Shown: positions 15,947 through 25,142, counted from the first letter of the stretch. The stretch: DNA of 64,000 bases from Microbacterium hominis (GCF_013282805.1 NZ_CP054038.1:3472001-3536000), one strand, 5' to 3'. The notes: generated from the sequence alone by a model not told the origin. Made by a program: numbers and translations.

Positions 15947-17275
15947 TCAGCGGTTGCCGTCGATGCTCGCCTGGAGCTCGGTCATGTAGTCCTCGGGGGA
16001 CATCTGCCCGGTCGTCAGCAGGGTCACATTGGTCGACGCGAGCGAGTTGCTCTGCGAGTCCATGAGGGCCTCGAACCACAGCACGGTCTCGTCGATGCCC
16101 GCGATGCGCTCCTGGATGGCGGCGGTGTTAGTCGGGATGTCGGTGACCTCGCCGTTCACCTCGAAGCCCGAGATCACGCCCGCGGACTGCAGCGCCTGCT
16201 GCCCGTAGTTCTCGGCGATGCAGCTGATCCAGTCGACCACCTTGGGACCGAACTGCTCGGCGTTGATGATCATCGGGGCGCCGGCGTTCGCGGCGTACTG
16301 GTCGATCGATCCGGCGCCGCCGTCGACAGCGGGGAACGGCATGAAGCCGATGTTGTCCTCGCCGATCTGGTTGCGCTCGGGGTCGTTGATCGCGCTGAGG
16401 AACCACGATCCGTCGTAGGTCATCGCGGCCTTGCCCGTGAGGAACATGTTCGACGAGGTGTCTCCGTCGCGCGTGGAGAAGCCCTCGCCGAAGTAGCCGG
16501 CGGCCGCGTAGTCGGCGAGCGCCTGGGCGCCGGCGACGTAGTCGGCCGAGGTGAGCTCGGAGTCGCCGTCGCGGACGGCTGCCATCGCCTCGGGTCCGAC
16601 GTTGCGGAAGATGTACATGCCCATGAGACGCGTGAGCGGCCAGCCGTTGGCACCGGCCTCGGTCATCGGGACGACTCCGGCATCGAGGAGCGTCTGCGAG
16701 GCGTCGACGAACTCATCCCAGGTCTGGGGCTCCTCGACGCCGTTGTCGGCGAGGATCTGCTTGTTGTACCAGATCCCCTCGATGTTGTACTGGTACGGCA
16801 TCGAGTACATGCCGCCGTAGACCTGCTCGACGGTGGATGCCGCGGCGGGCAGCACGTTCTCCCAGGCGCCCGAGCCCTCCAGCGCGGCCTTCAGGTCGCC
16901 GACGAGGCCGGCGGCGTTGAGGTCGCCGTCCGGGCGGATGAGGGCGGTGCCGGCGATCGTGTGCGTGGGGAGCGCGCCCTGGGAGGCCAGGAGCGTCACC
17001 TTCTGCACGGTGTCGGCCTGGGCGACCTTCTGGTGCTCCAGAGGCAGCGCCTCGTTCTCGGCCTCGCACGCGCCCTCGGCGAGTGCGGTCAGCTGCTCTT
17101 CGAGAACCGGGTTCTCGTTGGCGGTCATGACGGTGAAGGCCTCGGGATCGGTGCCGTCGCCCGAGCCGTCGCCGGACGAGCTCGAGCCGCCCCCGGCGCA
17201 GGCGGCGAGGGGCATCACTGCGGCGAGGGCAATACCGATCGCCGCGACGGAGCGGCGGTGGCTGCGGGTGTTCAT
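15947..17275 (-). CDS. Sugar ABC transporter solute-binding lipoprotein (family 1)
   Basis: A 442-residue secreted lipoprotein. A basic n-region (MNTRSHRRS), a hydrophobic stretch and the lipobox LAAC put the lipid-modified Cys near residue 25, followed by a Gly/Ser linker. The rest is a family 1 extracellular carbohydrate-binding protein. The ATG at 17275 is fixed by AAGGAGG six bases upstream; a longer in-frame start at 17350 would lie at the -35 region. It is the first gene of the importer operon and captures the oligosaccharide outside the cell. SorC-like and LacI-like sites lie in its promoter. Confidence 0.9.
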   Translation of the reverse strand: MNTRSHRRSVAAIGIALAAVMPLAACAGGGSSSSGDGSGDGTDPEAFTVMTANENPVLEEQLTALAEGACEAENEALPLEHQKVAQADTVQKVTLLASQGALPTHTIAGTALIRPDGDLNAAGLVGDLKAALEGSGAWENVLPAAASTVEQVYGGMYSMPYQYNIEGIWYNKQILADNGVEEPQTWDEFVDASQTLLDAGVVPMTEAGANGWPLTRLMGMYIFRNVGPEAMAAVRDGDSELTSADYVAGAQALADYAAAGYFGEGFSTRDGDTSSNMFLTGKAAMTYDGSWFLSAINDPERNQIGEDNIGFMPFPAVDGGAGSIDQYAANAGAPMIINAEQFGPKVVDWISCIAENYGQQALQSAGVISGFEVNGEVTDIPTNTAAIQERIAGIDETVLWFEALMDSQSNSLASTNVTLLTTGQMSPEDYMTELQASIDGNR

Positions 17276-17321
17276 AGCGTCCTCCTTGACGACGGCCATG
17301 GGTGTGGCGGGTACGACAGCG

Positions 17322-17350
17322 ACAGTACGGATGAATCGTTTCTGTGTCAA
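17322..17350 (-). promoter_or_regulatory. Promoter of the importer operon
   Basis: On the minus strand TTGACA (17345-17350), a 17-base spacer and TACTGT (17322-17327). A LacI-like word overlaps the spacer and a SorC-like word lies just upstream. Confidence 0.5.
17332..17343. promoter_or_regulatory. LacI-type operator-like word
   Basis: TGAATCGTTTCT matches the rhamnose-block palindrome TGAAWCGNTTCA at 11 of 12 positions and sits between the -35 and -10 elements. Confidence 0.4.
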
Positions 17351-17358
17351 CAGTCAGG

Positions 17359-17373
17359 GTTGAAATTCTATTC
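17359..17373. promoter_or_regulatory. Operator-like site 3 (SorC-type candidate, divergent)
   Basis: GTTGAAATTCTATTC matches TTTGAATATCCATTC at 11 of 15 positions. It lies between the divergent binding-protein and GH127 genes. Confidence 0.4.
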
Positions 17374-17432
17374 ACTTTGTGGCTCAATCGAGATGTGGCC
17401 GCGATGGATGCGGTCGCACGAACCCTCCGCAA

Positions 17433-17477
17433 CGGGTCGCAGAAGACCCGCTCCGGTTGCCGGGGAACTTCCCCGGC
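17433..17477 (+). promoter_or_regulatory. Two hairpins in the GH127 leader
   Basis: CGGGTC/GACCCG (17433-17438, 17445-17450) and GCCGGGGAA/TTCCCCGGC (17459-17467, 17469-17477) lie in tandem just upstream of the GH127 ribosome-binding site. They could affect leader stability or act as a small attenuator; no ligand-binding fold is recognised. Confidence 0.4.
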
Positions 17478-17510
17478 GAGAGACTGAACGGCACTCGGAA
17501 GGACCACTCC

Positions 17511-19496
17511 ATGCCCGCCACGACAGCGCATCGGGCCTCACTCCGCCCGCTCGACGCCACGCACGCGCGCTGGGCGCGAGGCTTCTGGGGAGAGGTGCAC
17601 GATCGCACGCGAGACGTGACCATCCCCTCGATCTACGACTCGCTCGCCGACCCCGCAGTCAGCCCGGGCCTGCGGAACTTCCGTCTGGCGGCCGGGCTCG
17701 AACAGGGCGAGCACATCGGGCCGCCGTTCATGGACGGCGACTTCTACAAGTGGTTCGAGGCGGCCGTCGCGCGCCTCGAGACCGATCCCGATCCCGAACT
17801 CGCCGCGCAGCTCGAAGAACTGGCGCAGCTGATCGCGTCGGTGCAGCGCGAAGACGGCTATCTCCACACGCCCACCTTCATCTCGGAGCGCAACAGCGAA
17901 GCCGCTGTGGCCCTGGCCGACCGGTTCAACTTCGAGACCTACAACCTCGGGCACCTGATCACGGCCGGGGTGCGCCACCACCAGGTGACCGGTTCCCTCA
18001 CGCTCCTGGATGCCGCGAAGGGCGCTGCCCGCTTCCTGTGGACCCTGGCGACGGAGAAGCCGCTCGAGCTCGCCCGCAGCGCCATCTGCCCGTCCCACTA
18101 CATGGCGGTCATCGAGCTGTACCGCGCCACCGGCGACGAGCAGTACCTGCGCCTCGCCGAGGCGTTCGTGAAGGTGCGCGACGACTTCCAGGGCGGCGAC
18201 GACAACCAGGATCGCGTGCCCGTGCGGGAGCAGACGGTCGTCGCCGGCCACGCCGTGCGCGCGAACTACCTCTACGCGGGCCTCGCCGATCTCGTGTCCG
18301 AGACGGGGGACGCCGAGCTGCAGGCGGTGCTCGAGAAGCTGTGGGCGGACGTCGTCGACACCAAGCTCTACCTGACCGGCGGCTGCGGCGCGCTCTACGA
18401 CGGCGCCTCGCCCGACGGGTATCCGTGGCAGCGCGAGATCAGCCGGGTGCACCAGGCGTACGGCCGCGCCTACCAGCTGCCGAACACCACCGCCCACGCG
18501 GAGTCGTGCGCGAACATCGGAATGATCTTCTGGGGCGAGCGGATGCTCTCGCTCACCCGCGACCCCCGCTACGCCGACACGATCGAGCAGATCGCCTACA
18601 ACAGCCTTCTCGCCAGCATCAGCCTCGACGGTTCCGAGTACTTCTACACGAACGCGCTCCGGCAGGTGCGGGATCTCCCCTACCCGCTCCGCCGACCCGG
18701 AGACACCGGCCAGCCGGTCGTTCCGCCTCCGCCGCCGTCCGACGAGCGACTGCGTCAGCGCTACCTCACCTGCTTCTGCTGCCCACCGAACATCGCCCGC
18801 ACGCTCGCGCGGTTCCACGAGCGCGCCGCCTCCATCGGCGACGACGGACTCTACGTCCACCAGTACGGCGGCAGCGAGCTGAGCTTCACCACGGACGACG
18901 GCCGCGCACTCGCGCTGGCCGAGGAGAGCGACTACCCGTGGGACGGCCGCATCGTCTTCACGGTGATCGAGGCGCACGGCGGCGGCTTCCCGGTGCACCT
19001 GCGCGTGCCGGCCTGGACTCGGGATGCCGCGCTCGCGGTGAACGGCGAGCGGCTGCCGGCACCGGCATCCGGCGCCTACGTCGCGATCGAGCGCGAATGG
19101 GCCGTCGGCGATGTCGTCGAGCTCACGCTGCCGATGCCGATCCGCGTTCTGCGCGCCCACCGGCTCGCCGAGGAGGTCACGAACCAGGTCGCGATCCAGC
19201 GCGGTCCCGTCGTGTACGCGCTGGAATCGGCCGACCTGCCCGCGGGCGTCACGCTCGAGCAGGTGGCGTTCCGCCGCGGCACCGAACTCGCCACCATCGA
19301 AGCGGAAGTCGCCGGTCACCGCGTGATCGCGCTCGAGGGCGACTTCGTGCGTATCCCGGATGCCGACGAGGACGCGCTGTACGACGACATCGGGGAAGCC
19401 GACATCGACACGGTCCGCGGCCGCCTCGTGCCGTACTTCGCGTGGGGGAACCGCGGTGCCGGTGAGATGTCGGTGTGGCTCCCGGTGGTGTGGTGA
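17511..19496 (+). CDS. Beta-L-arabinofuranosidase, GH127
   Basis: A 661-residue (alpha/alpha)6-barrel enzyme. The Zn-thiolate active site of GH127 is recognisable: Glu331 and Cys333 in HAESC, and Cys423-Cys424 in CFCCPPN, one of which is the nucleophile. C-terminal beta domains follow (RVPAWTRDAALAVNG). There is no signal peptide. The ATG at 17511 follows GGAAGGA; a longer frame from 17379 is unlike the family. It hydrolyses beta-L-arabinofuranosyl linkages, found in rhamnogalacturonan II and plant hydroxyproline glycans. It leads the operon that continues into OiaX and OiaK, tying this glycosidase to apionate catabolism. Confidence 0.9.
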   Translation: MPATTAHRASLRPLDATHARWARGFWGEVHDRTRDVTIPSIYDSLADPAVSPGLRNFRLAAGLEQGEHIGPPFMDGDFYKWFEAAVARLETDPDPELAAQLEELAQLIASVQREDGYLHTPTFISERNSEAAVALADRFNFETYNLGHLITAGVRHHQVTGSLTLLDAAKGAARFLWTLATEKPLELARSAICPSHYMAVIELYRATGDEQYLRLAEAFVKVRDDFQGGDDNQDRVPVREQTVVAGHAVRANYLYAGLADLVSETGDAELQAVLEKLWADVVDTKLYLTGGCGALYDGASPDGYPWQREISRVHQAYGRAYQLPNTTAHAESCANIGMIFWGERMLSLTRDPRYADTIEQIAYNSLLASISLDGSEYFYTNALRQVRDLPYPLRRPGDTGQPVVPPPPPSDERLRQRYLTCFCCPPNIARTLARFHERAASIGDDGLYVHQYGGSELSFTTDDGRALALAEESDYPWDGRIVFTVIEAHGGGFPVHLRVPAWTRDAALAVNGERLPAPASGAYVAIEREWAVGDVVELTLPMPIRVLRAHRLAEEVTNQVAIQRGPVVYALESADLPAGVTLEQVAFRRGTELATIEAEVAGHRVIALEGDFVRIPDADEDALYDDIGEADIDTVRGRLVPYFAWGNRGAGEMSVWLPVVW

Positions 19497-19509
19497 GGTG
19501 GTGACGGGC

Positions 19510-20766
19510 ATGAGCAGCCAGCACGTCGTCGCGACGTACATCATCGAGACCTCCCTCCCCCTCGCCCGCGCGGCCGAGGTGCTCGCGGGAGAACAGTCCA
19601 CCGGCACATTCGTCCGAGTCGAGCGAGAGTCCGACGACGTGCGCGCACGCTTCGCGGCTCAGGTAGCGAGCCTGGAGGAACTCCCACTGACCGACGCCGG
19701 GCCGCTGCCCGGAACGATCGGCGACCCCGCGCTGCGCCGACGGGCGCGGCTGAAGCTGCGCTTCCCGCTCGACAACTTCGGCCCCAGCATCCCGAATCTC
19801 CTCGCGGCCGTCGCCGGCAACCTGTTCGAGCTCAAGGAACTCGCCGCGATCCGCCTCATCGACCTCGATCTGCCGCCCGCGTTCGCCGATCGCTACGCGG
19901 GGCCGGGGTTCGGGGTCGAGGGCACGCGGCGTCTGATCTCGCGACCGACCGGGGCGATGATCGGCACGATCGTGAAGCCGTCGATCGGGCTGCGGCCCGA
20001 TGAGCTCGCCGAGGTGGTGGGCGAACTGGCCGCCGCCGGCATCGACTTCATCAAGGACGACGAGCTCCAGGGGAACGGACCGAGCGCGCCGCTGTACGAG
20101 CGGGTGCGCGCGGTCATGCCCGTGCTCGAGCGCCACGCCGATCGCACCGGTGTCAAGCCCATGTACGCGTTCAACATCACCGACGACATCGGCCGGCTCG
20201 AGGCCAACCACGACCTCGTGGTGGCAGCCGGCGGCACGTGCGTCATGGCGTGCATCAACATGGTGGGGCTCGCAGGACTGGAATTCCTGCGCGGCCACGC
20301 GGAGGTGCCGATCCACGGCCACCGCGCGATGCTCGGCGCGATCGCCCGCTCCGAGCAGGTCGGGATCGCCTTCCGCGCCTGGCAGAAGCTCGCCCGGCTC
20401 GCCGGGGCCGATCATCTGCACACGAACGGCATCAGCAACAAGTTCTACGAGTCCGACGCTCAGGTGCTCGACTCCATCGCGGCGGTGCGCGAGCCGCTGC
20501 TCGGCCTCACCTCGACCGTCCCGGTGCTCTCCAGCGGCCAGTGGGGCGGCCTGGCGCACGCCACCTACGACGCCGTGCGCACGACCGACCTCCTCGTGCT
20601 GGCGGGGGGCGGCATCCACGGGCATCCCGACGGCGCGGCCGCGGGAGTCGCGAGCATGCGTGCCGCGTGGGCGTCGGCCGAGAGCGGGGAATCGCCGGGA
20701 GCGGCGCTGGCCGCCTCGGAGCCTCTGCGGCGCGCGACAGAGCTGTTCGGTCCCGTCCGTGTCTGA
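19510..20766 (+). CDS. oiaX: RuBisCO-like protein, 3-oxo-isoapionate-4-phosphate decarboxylase (OiaX)
   Basis: A 418-residue RuBisCO-like protein. The carbamylation/metal motif KDDE is intact (K182, D184, E185 in FIKDDELQGN), as are K156 in GTIVKPSIGL and the HGHRA loop. The phosphate-loop glycine segment LAGGGIHGHP is near the C-terminus. It is not a true RuBisCO: it sits with OiaK and the apionate genes, where this family decarboxylates 3-oxo-isoapionate 4-phosphate to L-erythrulose 1-phosphate. GAGGTG precedes ATG 19510; in-frame GTG codons at 19498 and 19501 are alternatives. Its end overlaps the next gene by eight bases. Confidence 0.82.
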   Translation: MSSQHVVATYIIETSLPLARAAEVLAGEQSTGTFVRVERESDDVRARFAAQVASLEELPLTDAGPLPGTIGDPALRRRARLKLRFPLDNFGPSIPNLLAAVAGNLFELKELAAIRLIDLDLPPAFADRYAGPGFGVEGTRRLISRPTGAMIGTIVKPSIGLRPDELAEVVGELAAAGIDFIKDDELQGNGPSAPLYERVRAVMPVLERHADRTGVKPMYAFNITDDIGRLEANHDLVVAAGGTCVMACINMVGLAGLEFLRGHAEVPIHGHRAMLGAIARSEQVGIAFRAWQKLARLAGADHLHTNGISNKFYESDAQVLDSIAAVREPLLGLTSTVPVLSSGQWGGLAHATYDAVRTTDLLVLAGGGIHGHPDGAAAGVASMRAAWASAESGESPGAALAASEPLRRATELFGPVRV

Positions 20767-22015
20767 GCTGCGCGCCGCGTTCTACGGCGACGACTTCACC
20801 GGGAGCGTCGACGCCCTCCTGCAGTTCGCGCGGCGCGGCTGGTCGGGACGCCTGTTCGTCGGACTTCCGGATGCCGCGGTGCTGACCGCCGCGGCATCCG
20901 CGGTCGACGTGGTGGGCATCGCCGGAATCGCACGGTCCCTGGCACCGGCGGAGATGGACGCGGAGGTTCGCCCCGTCTTCGAGGTGTTCGCCTGCCTGGC
21001 ACCCGACCTCGTGCAGTACAAGGCCTGCTCGACCGCCGACTCCGCACCCGACGTGGGAAGCCTCGGCCGCGTCATCGAGCTCGCCCGCGAACGATTCGGA
21101 GAGCGCGCCGTGCCGATGCTGTTCGCCCAGCCCGACTTCGGCCGCCACACCGTGTTCGGCCAGCATTTCGCGGCCGAGCAGGGTGTGATCCATCGCCTCG
21201 ACCGGCAGCCGACGATGTCGAACCATCCGTCGACGCCGATGACCGAGGCCGATCTCGCGGTGCACATCGGGCGCCAGACCTCCCTGCCGATCGGCTCGAT
21301 CCCGCTCACCTCGTACGGCGACCTGCCCGGCCGCCTCGCCGCCGCCGGCGAGGCGGCGCTGGTGCTCGACGCCCTCACCGATGACGACCTCGTCACGGTC
21401 GGAGCCGCGCTGGGCGCACTCGCCCCGCCGGTGTTCGCGATCGGGTCCGGCGGGCTCTCCCACGGGGTCGCCGCCGCCGCACCGGGCGGCGAGGGCCCCA
21501 TCCCCATGGCCACGGGCGAGACCGGCCCGGTACTGGTCGTCTCGGGCAGCCGATCCGCGCAGACCCGCCGGCAGGCAGACGCCGCGGCCGCCGCGGGCTG
21601 GCTGGTCCGGCCTCTCGTGCTGGGCGAGGAGGGGACCGACGCGGCCGCCGCTGTCGTCGCGTCTGCGCTCCGATCGGGCCGGAGCGTCGTGCTCACCTCC
21701 GACGACGTCGACGCGAGCGCGCACGGCCGTGCGCCGCTGGAGGCGATCGCCGAGGCCGCCGCCGGTGTGGTCCGGCGGGCCGTCCAGGCGGGCGTCGGGC
21801 GCCGCGTCATCGTCTGCGGCGGAGACACCTCGAGCCGCGTGACGCGCCTCCTCGGTGTCGGATCGCTCTCGATCGCCGCGAACCCGGAGGGCAACATCGT
21901 GCTGCTGCGAGCGCACGCCGATGACCCGGTGATCGATGGCCTCGAGCTGCTCCTCAAGGGAGGGCAGGTCGGGCGCGACGCGCTCTTCACGGACGTCGAA
22001 GCGCTCGGTCGCTGA
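20759..22015 (+). CDS. oiaK: 3-oxo-isoapionate kinase (OiaK), DUF1537 four-carbon acid sugar kinase family
   Basis: A 418-residue kinase of the DUF1537 family. The N-terminal substrate domain starts AAFYGDDFTGSVDALL with the DDxTG signature. The C-terminal nucleotide-binding domain has VVSGSRSAQTRRQ and the ATP loop VCGGDTSSRV. It phosphorylates an acid sugar at the terminal hydroxyl. Directly after OiaX, the expected substrate is 3-oxo-isoapionate, giving the 4-phosphate that OiaX decarboxylates. The GTG start at 20759 overlaps the OiaX stop by eight bases. OtnK or DenK activity on tetronates is the main alternative within the family. Confidence 0.82.
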   Translation: MSELRAAFYGDDFTGSVDALLQFARRGWSGRLFVGLPDAAVLTAAASAVDVVGIAGIARSLAPAEMDAEVRPVFEVFACLAPDLVQYKACSTADSAPDVGSLGRVIELARERFGERAVPMLFAQPDFGRHTVFGQHFAAEQGVIHRLDRQPTMSNHPSTPMTEADLAVHIGRQTSLPIGSIPLTSYGDLPGRLAAAGEAALVLDALTDDDLVTVGAALGALAPPVFAIGSGGLSHGVAAAAPGGEGPIPMATGETGPVLVVSGSRSAQTRRQADAAAAAGWLVRPLVLGEEGTDAAAAVVASALRSGRSVVLTSDDVDASAHGRAPLEAIAEAAAGVVRRAVQAGVGRRVIVCGGDTSSRVTRLLGVGSLSIAANPEGNIVLLRAHADDPVIDGLELLLKGGQVGRDALFTDVEALGR

Positions 22016-22066
22016 GCCCGGCGTGGCGCGGCAGCGCGCGGCGCTCAAGCCCCGCGCGGCCGCGTC

Positions 22067-25000
22067 TCAGCCAAGAGAGAGCCGCACTCCCCACCGGGTG
22101 CGCTCCCGGGGGATCCGGTAGCGCTCCGGGAGCGCCGGGCCGACCGAAGCCGAGCCCAGACCCTGCTGACGATGGTCGATGTTGAGCCACACGAGACCGG
22201 AGTCACGCAGCTGCGCCGGCTTGTCCGCGCGCTCCAGGTCCAGCGACGTCCAGCGTCTCGCGGTGAACGCGAAGTCGCCGTCCACCCGCAGCGCCTGGGC
22301 GGCCGAGCCGATGCGCAGCCAGCGCGTCTGGACGTGGTTCCCGTTCTCCTGCGGCACCGGGTAGGGAACCTGGAGGTCGTCGACGGACGACCGGAACCGG
22401 CCGAGCCGGGATCCCGCGTAGGAATCCACGTAGGTCTCGCCCGGGCCTCGACCGAACCACTCGACCCGATCGAGGTTCCCCGGGAGCGCGAAGAGGAGGC
22501 CCAGCCGGGGCACCCAGATATCGCGATCCATGTACGGGGTGTCCTCCCACGGACCTATGAAGTCAACCTCGACCACGAGTTCGAGCGCGTCGTGGCCCGC
22601 AACCCAGGTCATCGACCACTCGACGCCGTGCGGATGCGTCGTCGGGGCGGTCCGCCCCTCCGCGCGCAGCCAGCCGTCGCCGTGGGCGACCCGGTCGGTG
22701 CGGTGAAGCATCCGGTTCATGCCGGTCGCACCCCACACCGCGGCCACGTTGTTGAGCGCTCCCTGACCCCGGTCGTTCTCCGTCGGCGCGCGATGCAGGT
22801 CCAGCCAGGGGCCGTCGACCTCGATCCCTCCGAACGCTCGCAGGCGCCCCGTCGCGCCGTCGAAGCGGGCATCGCCGACGGACACCTCGCCTGCCGGCGC
22901 GCGCGCCGCGCCGCGCGGGACCGGCGGGGACATCATGACCGGCGCCGGCGCCGACTGCCCCCACGCCACGACGTGGCCCGCCGGCGCCCATGAGGCCTCC
23001 GCGGCGAGCGCCGCCTCCACGGTCCGCACGACGAGCGGGCCGGATGCCGCGGCGAACGCCTCCGGCGGTGCGACCTCGACCGTCGAGCCGGCGGGCACGA
23101 CCGGGACGCTCAGCGGTCCCGAGGCGAGCACGACACCGTCGTCCTCGATGCGCCAGTGGAAGGCGAGGTCGGAGGTGTCCGCACTGTGCCGTTCATTCGC
23201 GATCCACACTCGGTCTCCGATCGTGATCGCGACCGGCTCGTGAGCCTTGGCGAGCTCCACGAGGCCCGGCGTCGGCGTGCGATCGCTGAACACGAGTCCA
23301 TGGAGTCCGAACCGCCCGCCCCGGGGCTCGTAGTCGACGTCGTCGCCGTGCATGAGGGTACGCACGCCGTCCGCGTCGGTGACGTGGAAGCCGTGATCGA
23401 TCCACTCCCAGACGAACGCACCGCAGAGCCGGTCGTACCGGCGGATGATGCTCCAGTAGTCCTGGAGCGAGCCGGGGCCGTTGCCCATCGCGTGTGCGTA
23501 TTCGACGAGCAGGAAGGGCAGCCCTCTGCGCCGCTCATCGTCGGCATCGGTGATCGCGTCCGCGGCGGACGGTGCGTCGTCTCCCGGCTCGCCGAACACC
23601 ATGCCGTGCATGCTGACCCGGCCTCCGCGCGGCTCCTCGCGACGGCCGATCTGGTCGAGCAGGTCGAGCGAGGGATACATGAGCGAGTAGAAGTCGGAGT
23701 CCCGATACCGCGGATCGCGCTCGTAGAGCGCGGGGCGCGACGGGTCGCGCTCCTGGAGCCACCGCCGCATGTGCGAGAAGGCCTCACCGGTCATGCTCTC
23801 GTTCGCGAGCGACCACACCACCACGCTCGGGCGGTTCTTGTCGCGCTCGACCGTGCGCACGAGTCGGTCCATGATCGCGTCGCGCCACTCCGGCCGGGCG
23901 GGCGGGTTGCCCTCCCACCCCGCATAGATGAAGCCGTGCGTCTCGAGGTCGACCTCGAGCACGACCCACAGTCCGTACTCGTCGCACAGCCGCACGAACT
24001 CCGGGTGCGGCGGATAGTGGCTGGTGCGCACCGCGTCGATGTTCGCGCGCTTCATCATCACGATGTCCTGGATCATCGTGTCCCGGTCGAGCGTCCGCCC
24101 CGTATCGGGATGGTGCTCGTGCCGATTCACCCCGCGGAATGTGACCGGCCGGCCGTTGACGCGGAAGACCCCGTCGACGATCTCGACGCGACGGAAGCCG
24201 ACCGCGAGCTCGACGACCTCACCCGCGGACGTCAGCGTTCCGTGGTAAAGACGCGGGATGTCCGCACTCCACGGCTCGACGAGGATCGACGCCGTCTCCC
24301 CCGCCGCCATGCGGATACCGAGCTCCGGGATGTCGACCGTGGCCGGTATGGACGCATCGACGCGGAGGGTGCCCCGGCCCGTCGCCGGATCGTAGTCGGC
24401 ATGCACGAAGTGGTCGTCGATCGCATGCTCCGGCCGTTCGATCAGCTCGACCTCGCGGAAGATGCCGGGCAGCCACCACATGTCCTGATCCTCGAGGTAT
24501 GTCCCGGCGGACCACCGGTGCACTCGGACCGCCAGCACATTGCGACCGGGCCGCACGGGGGCGTCGAACTCGAACGGGAGGCGACTGCCGGCAGACCAGC
24601 CGAGCTCGACGCCGTTGAGCCAGACCTTGGCGCACGAGTCGACGCCGTGGAAGCGCAGCACCGCGGCGCCCCAGTCGGCGGGGAGGTCGAACACGAGGCG
24701 ATAGTCGCCGGTGGGATTCTCCTCCGGCACGCGCGGCGGATCGAGCGGGATCGGGTAGGCGGTGTTCGTGTACAGCGGCCCCTCGGCGGTGCCGCGCAGG
24801 GACCGGGCCGGTCCCCCGGCGAGCGGCGTGAACTCCTCGAGCACCCAGTGGGACGGAACCGGCATGGCATCCCACCCGGAATCGTCGAAGTCGTCTTCGA
24901 CGAACGCGTCGCCGGTCCCTCGGGCCGTCGGCGCGAGGCGGAACCGCCAGGTGCCGCCGAGATCCAGTCGCCGGGCGTCGCCGACCGCGTCGGCCCGTGC

Positions 25001-25084
25001 GGCGCGGCGGCCTCGCCCGGGGCGTGTGCTCTCCCAGTACCGCTCACCCGGACCGGCTGCCGGGGTGTGGGTGGAGCGGGACAT
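22067..25084 (-). CDS. Beta-galactosidase, GH2 (LacZ-like)
   Basis: A 1005-residue GH2 enzyme with LacZ architecture: sugar-binding domain (WVLEEFTPLAGG, DQDMWWLPGIFREV), Ig-like domains, TIM barrel and C-terminal beta domain. The barrel has SLANESMTG (acid/base Glu) and LVEYAHAMGNGPGSLQDYW (nucleophile Glu). The start at 25084 is where homology begins, but Shine-Dalgarno signals are weak and in-frame ATGs at 25099 and 25105 are possible. No secretion signal is seen. It is transcribed away from the FAD dehydrogenase across a site shared with the SorC region, so it probably belongs to the same regulon. Confidence 0.88.
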   Translation of the reverse strand: MSRSTHTPAAGPGERYWESTRPGRGRRAARADAVGDARRLDLGGTWRFRLAPTARGTGDAFVEDDFDDSGWDAMPVPSHWVLEEFTPLAGGPARSLRGTAEGPLYTNTAYPIPLDPPRVPEENPTGDYRLVFDLPADWGAAVLRFHGVDSCAKVWLNGVELGWSAGSRLPFEFDAPVRPGRNVLAVRVHRWSAGTYLEDQDMWWLPGIFREVELIERPEHAIDDHFVHADYDPATGRGTLRVDASIPATVDIPELGIRMAAGETASILVEPWSADIPRLYHGTLTSAGEVVELAVGFRRVEIVDGVFRVNGRPVTFRGVNRHEHHPDTGRTLDRDTMIQDIVMMKRANIDAVRTSHYPPHPEFVRLCDEYGLWVVLEVDLETHGFIYAGWEGNPPARPEWRDAIMDRLVRTVERDKNRPSVVVWSLANESMTGEAFSHMRRWLQERDPSRPALYERDPRYRDSDFYSLMYPSLDLLDQIGRREEPRGGRVSMHGMVFGEPGDDAPSAADAITDADDERRRGLPFLLVEYAHAMGNGPGSLQDYWSIIRRYDRLCGAFVWEWIDHGFHVTDADGVRTLMHGDDVDYEPRGGRFGLHGLVFSDRTPTPGLVELAKAHEPVAITIGDRVWIANERHSADTSDLAFHWRIEDDGVVLASGPLSVPVVPAGSTVEVAPPEAFAAASGPLVVRTVEAALAAEASWAPAGHVVAWGQSAPAPVMMSPPVPRGAARAPAGEVSVGDARFDGATGRLRAFGGIEVDGPWLDLHRAPTENDRGQGALNNVAAVWGATGMNRMLHRTDRVAHGDGWLRAEGRTAPTTHPHGVEWSMTWVAGHDALELVVEVDFIGPWEDTPYMDRDIWVPRLGLLFALPGNLDRVEWFGRGPGETYVDSYAGSRLGRFRSSVDDLQVPYPVPQENGNHVQTRWLRIGSAAQALRVDGDFAFTARRWTSLDLERADKPAQLRDSGLVWLNIDHRQQGLGSASVGPALPERYRIPRERTRWGVRLSLG

Positions 25085-25116
25085 CGTCGATCCGGTACCC
25101 TGCATATCCATAAGAG

Positions 25117-25142
25117 TTTGAATATCCATTCTCTGTCGAATG
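25117..25142. promoter_or_regulatory. Operator-like site 4 (SorC-type candidate)
   Basis: TGAATATCCATTC, five bases, then CGAATG, followed by a TTGCA word. It differs from site 2 by one base in the long half and has identical spacing. It lies between the divergent GH2 and FAD dehydrogenase genes. Confidence 0.55.

Noticed and set aside
19510..20766. Carbon-fixing RuBisCO
   Set aside because: The protein is a RuBisCO-like form next to a DUF1537 kinase and apionate genes; no phosphoribulokinase or small subunit is seen.
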